Assembly (NCBI RefSeq): GCF_003034915.1
Contig: NZ_PZJX01000003.1
Span: 186,001 to 250,000 of the forward strand
Reading direction: 5' to 3'
Source: Mesorhizobium helmanticense
GTDB lineage: Bacteria; Pseudomonadota; Alphaproteobacteria; Rhizobiales; Rhizobiaceae
Length of the DNA stretch: 64,000 nucleotides
Shown here one piece after another: positions 29,219 through 36,674 of this stretch. Below the pieces are notes generated by a model that was not told where the DNA came from, did not search any database, and saw nothing but the letters and a program-made list of their open reading frames with translations. The translations under genes were made by a program, and so were the position numbers. How positions within the stretch are numbered: position 1 is the first letter of the stretch; the number at the start of each line of letters is the position of its first letter.

Positions 29219-30289
29219 ATGGCTATCAGCTCCCTTCCGCCCGCGTCTGCGCTTGTACCCCCCTCTGGCCTGCCGGCCATCTCCCCCTCAAGGGGGGAGA
29301 TTGGCAGCTTCGATTACGGTGCCCATCTTGCAGCCTTGGAGACTGGCGAAAGCCGAAGTGGCGTTCAATCTCCCCCCTGGAGGGGGAGATGGCCGGCTGG
29401 GCAGAGGGGGGCGGCCACGCTCCATGCTCTTCTGGTTTCGCTGTTTTTCCTTTCTTCTGCCGTTCACGCCGACGCTTTCGAACTAAAGCCCTTCAGGGAC
29501 GATCTCTTCGCCTATCCGGCCACGCTCTCATCCGCAAACAATGGCGCCTACACGGTCATCGACTATCGTGAGCTGCGCGATATCAACGCTCGCGACGAAG
29601 TGCCTGAGCGCCGGGTGCATGCGCAATATGTCGATACCGGTGTGCGCAAGGTGCAAAAGGATCTGTTGCTGAAGACCGACGCCGGCGATGTCCGCCATGT
29701 CGCCGTCGGCAAGACTGAAGGCGCCGGCATCATCATGCTCTATTTGCACGGCCAAGGCGGCAGCCGGAAGCAAGGCGTCGACGACTTCAGCTTCGGTGGT
29801 AATTTCAACCGCATCAAGAACCTGATGGCCGGCAATGGCGGCCTCTATCTCAGCCCGGATTTTTCCGATTTCGGCGACACCGGTGCGGCGCAGGTCGCAG
29901 CGTTGATTGACCATTACGCCGAGCAGTCGCCAGGTGCGAAAATCTTCGTCGCCTGCGGTTCGATGGGCGGCGCGCTGTGCTGGAAGCTGGCTGCTCGCAA
30001 GGACACCGGCGGACGCATCGATGGGCTGCTGCTGCTCGGCTCGCTGTGGGACGAAAGCTTTTTCGCAGGCCCTGCCTACAAGCGCCGCGTGCCGGTCTTC
30101 TTCGGCCAGGGCAGCAAGGACCCGGTCTTTCCCATTGCAAACCAGGAAGCCTTCTTCCGTTCGATCCTGGCCAAATCGAAGACCTATCCGACCCGCTTCG
30201 TCCGCTTCGAGACCGGCACCCACGGCACGCCGATCCGCATGGCCGACTGGCGCGGCACGCTCAACTGGATGCTGTCGAAAACGCCCTGA
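29219..30289 (+). CDS. Secreted alpha/beta-hydrolase-fold protein with repeat in its 5' end
   Basis: A predicted exported hydrolase of up to 356 aa. The catalytic core includes IIMLYLHGQGGSRKQG, ACGSMGGALCW (nucleophile elbow GSMGG) and a C-terminal GTHGTP with the likely histidine. The segment LHALLVSLFFLSSAVHADA just before the mature part is a signal peptide, but it lies after a 154-bp palindromic repeat (29258-29411) that remains open in this frame. The true start is therefore uncertain: ATG 29219, TTG 29183, or an initiation inside the repeat. Without the repeat the protein would start about 50 residues closer to its signal peptide. Confidence 0.65.
   Translation: MAISSLPPASALVPPSGLPAISPSRGEIGSFDYGAHLAALETGESRSGVQSPPWRGRWPAGQRGAATLHALLVSLFFLSSAVHADAFELKPFRDDLFAYPATLSSANNGAYTVIDYRELRDINARDEVPERRVHAQYVDTGVRKVQKDLLLKTDAGDVRHVAVGKTEGAGIIMLYLHGQGGSRKQGVDDFSFGGNFNRIKNLMAGNGGLYLSPDFSDFGDTGAAQVAALIDHYAEQSPGAKIFVACGSMGGALCWKLAARKDTGGRIDGLLLLGSLWDESFFAGPAYKRRVPVFFGQGSKDPVFPIANQEAFFRSILAKSKTYPTRFVRFETGTHGTPIRMADWRGTLNWMLSKTP
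29258..29411. repeat. 154-bp palindromic intergenic element, copy 1
   Basis: Terminal inverted repeats begin CCCCCCTCTG (29258-29267) and end CAGAGGGGGG (29402-29411). Each arm continues with a GCCGGCCATCTCCCCCT-like segment and an internal CTCCCCC/GGGGGAG hairpin. A second 154-bp copy in the opposite orientation is at 36496-36649. Here it lies inside the 5' part of a hydrolase gene and is read through in frame. Confidence 0.85.
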
Positions 30290-30301
30290 TACATAGGCCG
30301 A

Positions 30302-31351
30302 TCAAGGCGGAGTGTTGTAGTCGAGCACGGTCTGCGGGTTGATCTCGCCGTCATAGGACGCGTCGACATCGTATTGCACCAGCGAGAAATTGCCGTTGCG
30401 AAACAGATAGGTGCCCGCCGATGAGGCATCGCCGACGCCGCGCCATTTGTTCATGGACGAAATCGTCTTGGTGGCGTCGTCATAGCCGGAATTGACCAGC
30501 TGGTCGTCGGTCTGGAAGCCGATGATGTTGATCGACTCGACCTTGCCTTCGCTGTTGTTGTTCTCATAACGGATATCGAGTTCCGGCGAAGCGAACTGCA
30601 GCTGCCGCACACCCGAGACGTCGTCAAAGATGTAGTAGACGGCACTCTCATTGTAGGCCGCCATCGAGCAGAAGAAGCGGAACAGCCGCGTCTCGCGTTC
30701 GGGTTCGTCGGCAGCGGCATTCACATCCTTGTAGTGGAGCGTATGGGTCTCCGGCTCGCCCACTGGCTTGCCATCAGGCGTTTCCTTGTCGCACTGGTCG
30801 CTATAGGTGGCGGCGAAGGCCTTCCTGGCCTGCTCCAGCGCCGTGTCCTTCTTCGGCGGCGGCGGACCGTCGCCACAGCTTTCCGGCACCGCGTCCTCGA
30901 AATCGGCCGTCGCCGGCTTCAGCGCACCCTTGTCGATGAAGATCGGGGTGAATGGCGGTTCCTGGATCGAGGCATTGACCTGGCGCAGCGTGTAGCAGCC
31001 GGCGAAGACCGTCTGCTTGCCATCCTTGTCGGTTGCGCGGATGGCGACGGGAACATTGTAAAATATGCTGCCGGCCGCGCCTTCATCGGACACGACGCCG
31101 GTCTGGACCTCGACCTTGTCGGTGCCGTCATAGCCCTTGACGAATGTGTCGAAATCCTTGGCCGGCTTGGTGTCACCGAAATAACCCCAGGCGCGCGCGA
31201 ATTCATGCCGGCTGATGGCGCTGTAAAGCGAGCGGACGACCGCTTCAGCTGTGGACCGGTCGTCGACATAGGGCGCTTCGGCGGCGAGCACTGGCTGGCC
31301 CGCTACGGCAAGGGAGAAGAAAGCGGTTGCTGCAACAAAGGCGCTTCTCAT
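30302..31351 (-). CDS. Secreted DUF1176-like protein
   Basis: A 349-aa exported protein. A signal peptide ends at VLAAE (about residue 24). Residues 28-130 resemble an SnoaL/NTF2-like domain (YSAISRHEFARAWGYF...). The C-terminal half, with TRLFRFFCSMAAYNESAVYYIF, SINIIGFQTD and LVQYDVDASYDGEINPQTVLDY, resembles the DUF1176 domain. Four cysteines may pair. Its function is unknown; convergent with the hydrolase gene (13 bp). Confidence 0.75.
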   Translation of the reverse strand: MRSAFVAATAFFSLAVAGQPVLAAEAPYVDDRSTAEAVVRSLYSAISRHEFARAWGYFGDTKPAKDFDTFVKGYDGTDKVEVQTGVVSDEGAAGSIFYNVPVAIRATDKDGKQTVFAGCYTLRQVNASIQEPPFTPIFIDKGALKPATADFEDAVPESCGDGPPPPKKDTALEQARKAFAATYSDQCDKETPDGKPVGEPETHTLHYKDVNAAADEPERETRLFRFFCSMAAYNESAVYYIFDDVSGVRQLQFASPELDIRYENNNSEGKVESINIIGFQTDDQLVNSGYDDATKTISSMNKWRGVGDASSAGTYLFRNGNFSLVQYDVDASYDGEINPQTVLDYNTPP

Positions 31352-31477
31352 CGGGAATCTCCACCTGATGGAGAGATTCTATCATAACGATTGCGGCGGC
31401 GCGGTGACGCTTGAAGAATCGCTGAGGAAGGCGCTACGTCCCGCCGCCGGCATTCCGGCCGGACAGGAGAAACTCAC

Positions 31478-31984
31478 GTGACCATATCGATGTACGAGGC
31501 ATCCGTGCCGGTGTTTACGGCCAGATTGAAAGCATTGTCCGACATACTGTCGGCGGCCGAACAGAATGCGCTTGATCGCAAGATCGATCCGCAGGTGTTT
31601 TTGACCTCGAGGCTTGCGCCCGACATGTTCGCCTTGACCAGACAGGTACAGATTGCCACCGACCACGCCAAGGGCGCGCCGTCACGGCTTGCCGGCCGCG
31701 AAGTGCCGAAATACGAGGACAATGAGGCGAGCTTTGCCGATTTGCAGGCGCGCATTGCCAAGACCCTGGATCTTTTAGCGACGTTCTCGGCTGCCGATTT
31801 CGAAGGCTCGGATGACAAGGTGATCGAACTGAAGCTTGGCCAGCGCGAAATCTCGATGGCAGGCCTGCAATATCTGCTGCATCTGGCCATGCCCAACTTC
31901 TATTTCCACGTGACCACCGCCTACGGCATTCTACGCCACAATGGCGTGCCGCTGAGCAAGGCGATCTTTTTGGGATCACGCTGA
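31478..31984 (+). CDS. DUF1993 domain-containing protein
   Basis: A 168-aa helical protein. MYEASVPVFTARLKALSDILSAAE, RLAPDMFALTRQVQIATDHAKGAPSRLAGRE and HLAMPNFYFHVTTAYGILRHNGV are the family hallmarks, including conserved His residues typical of DinB-like metal-binding bundles. The start is GTG at 31478, with AGGAG 8 nt upstream. Divergent from the DUF1176-like gene. Confidence 0.88.
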   Translation: MTISMYEASVPVFTARLKALSDILSAAEQNALDRKIDPQVFLTSRLAPDMFALTRQVQIATDHAKGAPSRLAGREVPKYEDNEASFADLQARIAKTLDLLATFSAADFEGSDDKVIELKLGQREISMAGLQYLLHLAMPNFYFHVTTAYGILRHNGVPLSKAIFLGSR

Positions 31985-31992
31985 GATTTTTG

Positions 31993-32017
31993 GGTTTCCC
32001 GGTCCCGCCGGGAAACC
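31993..32017. other. Perfect 10-bp hairpin between convergent genes
   Basis: GGTTTCCCGG (31993-32002) pairs with CCGGGAAACC (32008-32017), loop TCCCG. It lies between the DUF1993 stop (31984) and the stop of the minus-strand 54-aa gene (32034). A run of T precedes the stem on the plus strand and none follows on either transcript, so it is not a classical intrinsic terminator, but it may still stabilise or end both messages. Confidence 0.55.
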
Positions 32018-32033
32018 TGAAGCTACCAGATAT

Positions 32034-32198
32034 TCAGCGCAGGGACATCTCGCGGGCGATGCGCGGGAAGTCGGCCGGCTTGACGCCGATGTCGGCGCGG
32101 TCGGCATTGCTCATCGCGTTCAGCAGGGCAAGTGCCGCGCGATAGCGCAGATGCTCCTGCGGACGCGGCCGGGCGAACATTTCAGTGAAGAACCCCAT
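32034..32198 (-). CDS. Small DUF1127-like protein
   Basis: A 54-aa protein: MGFFTEMFARPRPQEHLRYR, then AALALLNAMSNADRADIGV and KPADFPRIAREMSLR. The ADIGV...DFPRIA region resembles the end of the DUF1127 motif, here in a short protein of the rhizobial type. An AAGGGG stretch lies about 9 nt before the ATG at 32198. It is too short for routine ORF calls. Short DUF1127-type proteins in Agrobacterium are linked to phosphate metabolism and RNA handling. The regulatory context upstream includes a GCATGGC/GCCATGC palindrome (32273-32287). Confidence 0.65.
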   Translation of the reverse strand: MGFFTEMFARPRPQEHLRYRAALALLNAMSNADRADIGVKPADFPRIAREMSLR

Positions 32199-32272
32199 GA
32201 ATCATGGCCCCTTGTTGATCCTCCACGGCCCTCAATATAGGCAAATCATGACAATTGTGCAGTGCAGCATTT

Positions 32273-32287
32273 GCATGGCAGCCATGC
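32273..32287. promoter_or_regulatory. 7-1-7 palindrome upstream of the small DUF1127-like gene
   Basis: GCATGGC (32273-32279) and GCCATGC (32281-32287) form a perfect dyad about 75 bp upstream of the 54-aa gene's start codon. It is a candidate regulator-binding site; no matching consensus was recognised. Confidence 0.25.
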
Positions 32288-32351
32288 CGCATCGATTTTT
32301 TTGATCACAATCGACGTGTCCGTTGAAACTTCTGGCGCGGTCGAACGTACG

Positions 32352-32431
32352 TATAGTGCCGGCCTAGGGCCGGTTTTCCTCGCCATTCCTGGCGAACTTC
32401 CGGACTGCACGAAAATGCAGTCCGGCTTTTT
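32352..32431 (+). ncRNA. Candidate small RNA with three hairpins and a terminator
   Basis: Within 80 bp of gene-free sequence there are three consecutive perfect hairpins: CCGGCC/GGCCGG with loop TAG (32359-32373), TCGCCA/TGGCGA with loop TTCC (32380-32395), and CCGGACTGCA/TGCAGTCCGG with loop CGAAAA (32400-32425). The last is followed by CTTTTT, a strong intrinsic terminator. The linker between hairpins 1 and 2 is the pyrimidine-rich TTTTCC, able to pair with Shine-Dalgarno sequences. A TATAGT box is at 32352-32357, with no convincing -35. No plus-strand coding gene would need this terminator. The 5' end is not certain. Confidence 0.45.
32400..32431 (+). terminator. Strong Rho-independent terminator
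   Basis: Ten-base-pair perfect stem CCGGACTGCA/TGCAGTCCGG with a six-base loop and CTTTTT tail. It closes the candidate small RNA and isolates the downstream aldo/keto reductase gene. Confidence 0.88.
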
Positions 32432-32545
32432 GTATCAGCGCAACGAGATCAATGGCGGCCGGGCTTGGAGACGAGCGGTGCCTTCCTGTATGTTGCAGCT
32501 TCATCCCCGCGCAGCCGCGCAAATTTCCCGCCGGAGAAAAATTCC

Positions 32546-33613
32546 ATGGATAAACGCCGCCTCGGTCGGACCGATCTTCTTGTTTCCCAGATATGTCTTG
32601 GGTCGATGACCTGGGGCCAGCAGAACACCGAGGCTGATGGCCACGCCCAGATGGACCTGGCGTTTTCGCGCGGCGTCAATTTCATCGATACGGCCGAGCT
32701 CTATCCGATCCCGCCCAAGGCCGAGACACAAGGCCGGACCGAGAAGATCATCGGCAGCTGGATGAAGGCCAGAGGCAACCGCGACCAAGTGATCCTGGCC
32801 TCGAAAGTGGTCGGCCGCACCGCCAATGCATGGTTTCGCGGCGACCGCCCGTCGAAGCTGGTACGCGCCGACATTTTCGACGCCGTCGAAAAGTCGCTGG
32901 CCAAGCTCGGTACCGACTATATCGATCTTTATCAGATCCATTGGCCGGAACGCGATATACCCTGGGGCGCCAACCCGAACCGCATCGGCGCCGTGCCACG
33001 GCGGGCCGACGCTGTTGGCGCGCCGGCCGGCGAGACGCCGATCGCCGAGACGCTGGCCGTCTTCGACGAACTGGTGAAGGCAGGAAAAATCCGCCATTTC
33101 GGCCTGTCGAACGAGAGTTCCTGGGGTGTCATGCGCTTCATCGCCGAGGCCGACAAAGGCATCGGGCCGCGCGTGGTCTCGGTGCAGAACGCTTACAATC
33201 TCGTCAACCGCGGCTTCGAGGTGAACCTCGCCGAGGTCTGCGAGCGCGAGCAGATCTCGCTGCTTCCGTATTCGCCGCTGGCGCAGGGCTATTTGACCGG
33301 CAAATACGACCATGGGGCGCGGCCGCAGGGCTCGCGCTCGCAGCTCTTCAACCGCGGCCAGCGCTATGAGACGCCGAATGCCGCGGCAGTGCTGCTCGAA
33401 TACAACGAGTTGGCGCGCTCCTTTGGCATGGAGCCGGCGCTGTTCGCCAATGCCTTTGTAGCGAGCCGGCCCTTCGTCACCTCGAACATCGTCGGCGCAA
33501 CCGCCATCTGGCAGCTCGAAATGGCGCTGTCGTCAGTCGACGTGACCTGGACCGAGGAGATGCAGAAGGCGGCCGATGCCATCCACCAGCGCGTCGGCAA
33601 CCCATGTCCCTAG
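32546..33613 (+). CDS. Aldo/keto reductase, Tas-like
   Basis: A 355-aa NADP(H)-dependent oxidoreductase. It resembles E. coli Tas across its length: GSMTWGQQNTEADGHAQMDLA near residue 23, IDTAELYPIPPKAETQGRTE with the catalytic Asp and Tyr, the active-site lysine in ASKVVG, and the IDLYQIHWP histidine. Likely reduces aldehydes or ketones in the cytosol; substrate unknown. GGAG lies 9 nt upstream of the ATG at 32546; the frame from 32465 is not supported. Confidence 0.92.
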   Translation: MDKRRLGRTDLLVSQICLGSMTWGQQNTEADGHAQMDLAFSRGVNFIDTAELYPIPPKAETQGRTEKIIGSWMKARGNRDQVILASKVVGRTANAWFRGDRPSKLVRADIFDAVEKSLAKLGTDYIDLYQIHWPERDIPWGANPNRIGAVPRRADAVGAPAGETPIAETLAVFDELVKAGKIRHFGLSNESSWGVMRFIAEADKGIGPRVVSVQNAYNLVNRGFEVNLAEVCEREQISLLPYSPLAQGYLTGKYDHGARPQGSRSQLFNRGQRYETPNAAAVLLEYNELARSFGMEPALFANAFVASRPFVTSNIVGATAIWQLEMALSSVDVTWTEEMQKAADAIHQRVGNPCP

Positions 33614-33661
33614 TGTGGCGGGTCGAAATTATCCAGCAATAACAAGCGGGAGGGGACAGAA

Positions 33662-34927
33662 ATGAATTTTCCGATCGAGGCCGTGCGGGAACGATTTCCG
33701 GCGCTATCCCTGACCGACAAGGGCCGCCGTCGCATCTATCTTGACAACCCGGCCGGCACGCAGGTGCCGCAAGCGGTCGCCGATGCGGTGGCGCGCTGCC
33801 TTTTGACCACCAACGCCAATCTCGGCGGGTTCTTCGAGACCACGGTGGCGGCGCAGGCTGTCGTGGACGCCGCCCATGCGGCCATGGCCGATTTCCTCGG
33901 CGCCGCGAGCCCTGAGGAAATCATCATCGGCGCCAACATGACGACGCTGACCTACCACATGTCGCGCACGCTCGGCCGCACGATGAAACCGGGCGACGAG
34001 ATCATCCTCACCCGCATGGACCATGAGGGCAATGTCTCGCCCTGGCTGCAACTGGCCGAAGACCTTGGCCTCGTCGTGCGCTGGCTGCCTTTTGACGAGC
34101 AGAGCTGGCAGGTCGAGGAGGCGGCGCTTGCCGGGCTGATCACCAACAGGACACGGCTCGTCGCCCTGAACTACGCCAGCAACCTCACCGGTTCGATCAA
34201 CCGCGTGAAGGCTTTGACCCGCATCGCAAAACAAGCCGGCGCCCTGGTTTATGTCGATGCCGTGCAGTTCGCGCCGCACGGCCTGATCGACGTGCAGGAT
34301 CTCGGCTGCGATTTCCTGATCTGCTCGGCCTACAAATTCTTCGGCCCGCATATGGGCATTCTGTGGGGGTGCCGCGCGGTCATCGATGCGCTGCAGCCGT
34401 ACAAATGCCGCTGTTCGTCCAACGGCCTGCCGGAACGGTTCGAACTCGGCACGCCGCAAATCGAGCTGATGGCCGGCCTGTCGGCCGCTGTCGACTATTT
34501 TGCCGAACTGGGCGCTGCGGCGGGCGAGGGCGGGTCGCGGCGGCGCAAGATTGCCAGGGCGTTCGAGCTGTCCATCGCCTATGAGAATCCGTTGGCGCAA
34601 AGGCTGATCGACGGTCTGTCCGACATTTCAGGCCTGGCCATCCACGGCATCACCGATTCGGCCCGCCTCGGGGAACGCGTGCCGACGGTTTCCTTCAGCG
34701 TCGACGGCATGGACCCGGAGACGATCGCGCGACAGATGAACGCCGAAAACATCTTCCTGTGGTCCGGCCACAACTATGCCTGGGAGATCGTCCAGCAGCT
34801 CGGCATTCCGGCCGAACAGGGCGTCGTGCGCATCGGCATTGCGCACTACAACACGGCGGCCGAAATTGACGAGACGCTGGAAAGCGTGCACCGGGTGATC
34901 GCCATGCTGAGGCAACAGCGATCCTGA
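33662..34927 (+). CDS. Cysteine desulfurase-like protein (class V aminotransferase)
   Basis: A 421-aa PLP enzyme. The Schiff-base lysine is Lys225 in CSAYKFFGPHMG, with the cofactor-binding Asp199-Gln202-His206 in VDAVQFAPHG, and the N-terminal YLDNPAGTQVPQAV of the TIGR01976-type cysteine-desulfurase-like subgroup. The conserved active-site cysteine loop of true desulfurases is not evident, so it may act on another amino acid. It follows the aldo/keto reductase by 48 bp, with GGAGGGG 8 nt before the ATG. Confidence 0.9.
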   Translation: MNFPIEAVRERFPALSLTDKGRRRIYLDNPAGTQVPQAVADAVARCLLTTNANLGGFFETTVAAQAVVDAAHAAMADFLGAASPEEIIIGANMTTLTYHMSRTLGRTMKPGDEIILTRMDHEGNVSPWLQLAEDLGLVVRWLPFDEQSWQVEEAALAGLITNRTRLVALNYASNLTGSINRVKALTRIAKQAGALVYVDAVQFAPHGLIDVQDLGCDFLICSAYKFFGPHMGILWGCRAVIDALQPYKCRCSSNGLPERFELGTPQIELMAGLSAAVDYFAELGAAAGEGGSRRRKIARAFELSIAYENPLAQRLIDGLSDISGLAIHGITDSARLGERVPTVSFSVDGMDPETIARQMNAENIFLWSGHNYAWEIVQQLGIPAEQGVVRIGIAHYNTAAEIDETLESVHRVIAMLRQQRS

Positions 34928-34939
34928 GCGGCACGAAAA

Positions 34940-35962
34940 CTACTTGCCGCCGAACCCGGTCAGAAACGCGGTGAGATTGTCGCCGAGTTCGTCGCAGAGA
35001 TAGCCGCCTTCCTGGACGATGACCGTCGGCAGGCCGAGCCCGGCAATGGCCTCGCCGATGCGCGAGAAGCCCGGTGTCGTCACCGACAGCCCGCCGAACG
35101 GATCGCCTTCGAAGGCATCGAGCCCCAGCGCCACCACCAGCGCTTCCGGCGCAAAGGCGCGGATGCGCTGGAACGCCACGTCCAGCGCGTCGAGGAACGC
35201 CGCATCGCCGGATTTGCGGGCCAGCGGCAGGTTGAGATTGTAGCCGAGGCCCGCGCCGTCGCCGCGCTCGTCGGCATAGCCCCAGAAGAACGGGTAGAAG
35301 CGCACCGGGTCGGCATGCAGCGAGATCGTCAGCACGTCCGGCCGCGCATAGAAAATGCCTTGCGTGCCATTGCCGTGATGCAGGTCGACATCGAGGATCG
35401 CCACACGGGCTGCTTGTCGGCGCAAGACCTGCGCTGCTACCGCCGAATTGTTGATGAAGCAGAAGCCGCCGGCGACATCGGCAAAAGCGTGGTGGCCAGG
35501 CGGACGGCAGAGCGCATAGGCAGCTTGCGCGCCTGCCATCACCGCCTCGGCGGCCTCAACCGCGCTCCAGGCGCTCCACAGCGCGCTCTGCCACGTCTCG
35601 GCGGAGATCGGGCAAGCGGTGTCGGCCATATGGTAGCCGGCCTGGCCGACCGCCGAAGCCGGATAGGAGCCGCCGCGCGCGATCGGGTGGATGTTGGGGA
35701 TGACTTCAGCCGAGGCGCCCTCGATGCGTTGCCAGCGCGTGAAGATATGCTCGAGGAAATCGAGATATTCGGGCGTATGCACCGCAGCAATCGGGCCTAG
35801 CCCATGATCCCTAGGTCGCTCGATCGTGCAGCCGGCGGCCTTGGCTCCAGCCAACAATCGCTCGACGCGTTCGGGTTTTTCAGGGTTGGGCTGTGGTGCG
35901 CCACTTGAGAGGAAGGCCTTGGGGTCGTGGCGTTTCTGCTCCTCGGCATAGAAGGCTTTCAC
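34940..35962 (-). CDS. Histone deacetylase family / acetylpolyamine amidohydrolase
   Basis: A 340-aa Zn-dependent deacetylase. Catalytic residues are the RPPGHHA histidines (153-159; His157, His158) and zinc ligands Asp193 and His195 (DVDLHHGNGT, 191-200) and Asp282 (LGLDAFEGDP). Bacterial members of this class mostly deacetylate acetylpolyamines or small amides. The start is GTG at 35962, overlapping the stop of the GNAT gene (GTGA), so an acetyltransferase and a deacetylase are translated from one message. Confidence 0.92.
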   Translation of the reverse strand: MKAFYAEEQKRHDPKAFLSSGAPQPNPEKPERVERLLAGAKAAGCTIERPRDHGLGPIAAVHTPEYLDFLEHIFTRWQRIEGASAEVIPNIHPIARGGSYPASAVGQAGYHMADTACPISAETWQSALWSAWSAVEAAEAVMAGAQAAYALCRPPGHHAFADVAGGFCFINNSAVAAQVLRRQAARVAILDVDLHHGNGTQGIFYARPDVLTISLHADPVRFYPFFWGYADERGDGAGLGYNLNLPLARKSGDAAFLDALDVAFQRIRAFAPEALVVALGLDAFEGDPFGGLSVTTPGFSRIGEAIAGLGLPTVIVQEGGYLCDELGDNLTAFLTGFGGK

Positions 35963-36474
35963 TCTCGCTCTCCATCGTCCGATGCATCGGCGAAGGCGAA
36001 GAAGGCGTCGCCGACGACCTTCTGCACCTGCTCGTAGCTCGACCAGGCGATGCCAAGCCTTTCGTAAAAGGCCTTGGCGGTTTCATTGTCGGTATCGACG
36101 GACAGCCGGAGATAGACGCCGCCCTCCTTCCGGCATTCTCGCGCGACCCGGCGCAGCAGGCGCTCGCCGATCCTGCGGCCGCGAAAACGGTCGTCGACAT
36201 AGAGGTCCTGCACATAGACGCCGGGCCGCCCCATCCAGGTCGAGAAGATCGGGAAATGCAGGCAAAGGCCGGCGAATTCGCCGCCCACTTCCGCGATCAG
36301 GGTGGAGAAGGCAGGTTTTTCGCCAAAGCCGTAGGTGCGCAAATCCTCAACCGTCGAGGTAATTTCCTCAGGCGCACCGATATGCACGCCAAGCCGCAGG
36401 ATCGCGGCATGGATCGTCTCGACGTCCTCGACGGTACCAAGTCGGATGAGGACCTTGGGCGAGGGAGCCGTCAC
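35959..36474 (-). CDS. GNAT family N-acetyltransferase
   Basis: A 171-aa acetyltransferase. The acetyl-CoA motif RFRGRRIGERLLRRV follows VQDLYVDD (motif A), and DTDNETAKAFYERLGI ends motif B. The N-terminal VLIRLGTVEDVETIHAAI is the usual GNAT opening, and the sequence resembles spermine/spermidine and diamine acetyltransferases (SSAT-like). The start is GTG at 36474. Coupled to the downstream deacetylase. Confidence 0.9.
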   Translation of the reverse strand: MTAPSPKVLIRLGTVEDVETIHAAILRLGVHIGAPEEITSTVEDLRTYGFGEKPAFSTLIAEVGGEFAGLCLHFPIFSTWMGRPGVYVQDLYVDDRFRGRRIGERLLRRVARECRKEGGVYLRLSVDTDNETAKAFYERLGIAWSSYEQVQKVVGDAFFAFADASDDGERE

Positions 36475-36495
36475 TGGAAGCGCAGCGCCAAGGCA

Positions 36496-36649
36496 CCCCC
36501 CTCTGTCCTGCCGGACATCTCCCCCTCAAGGGGGGAGATCAGATGTCGCTTCGGCATTCGCCAATCTTCAACGTTGAAGAAAGGGAGCGGTCGGCGAAGC
36601 TGCCGATCTCCCCCCTTGAGGGGGAGATGGCCGGCAGGCCAGAGGGGGG
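36496..36649. repeat. 154-bp palindromic intergenic element, copy 2
   Basis: Same element family as 29258-29411, in the opposite orientation: the reverse complement of its core matches copy 1 (GGCAGCTTCG and GGCGAA/GCCGAAG segments in the same order). Terminal CCCCCCTCTG (36496) and CAGAGGGGGG (36640-36649). It fills the 200-bp gap between the GNAT gene and the aminotransferase stop. Confidence 0.88.
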
Positions 36650-36674
36650 TGCGACCGGTCGCCATAGTCCGCCC

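Noticed and set aside
32262..32609. 115-codon frame over the candidate small RNA
   Set aside because: It spans three hairpins and an intrinsic terminator, has no recognised product, and overlaps the start of the aldo/keto reductase.
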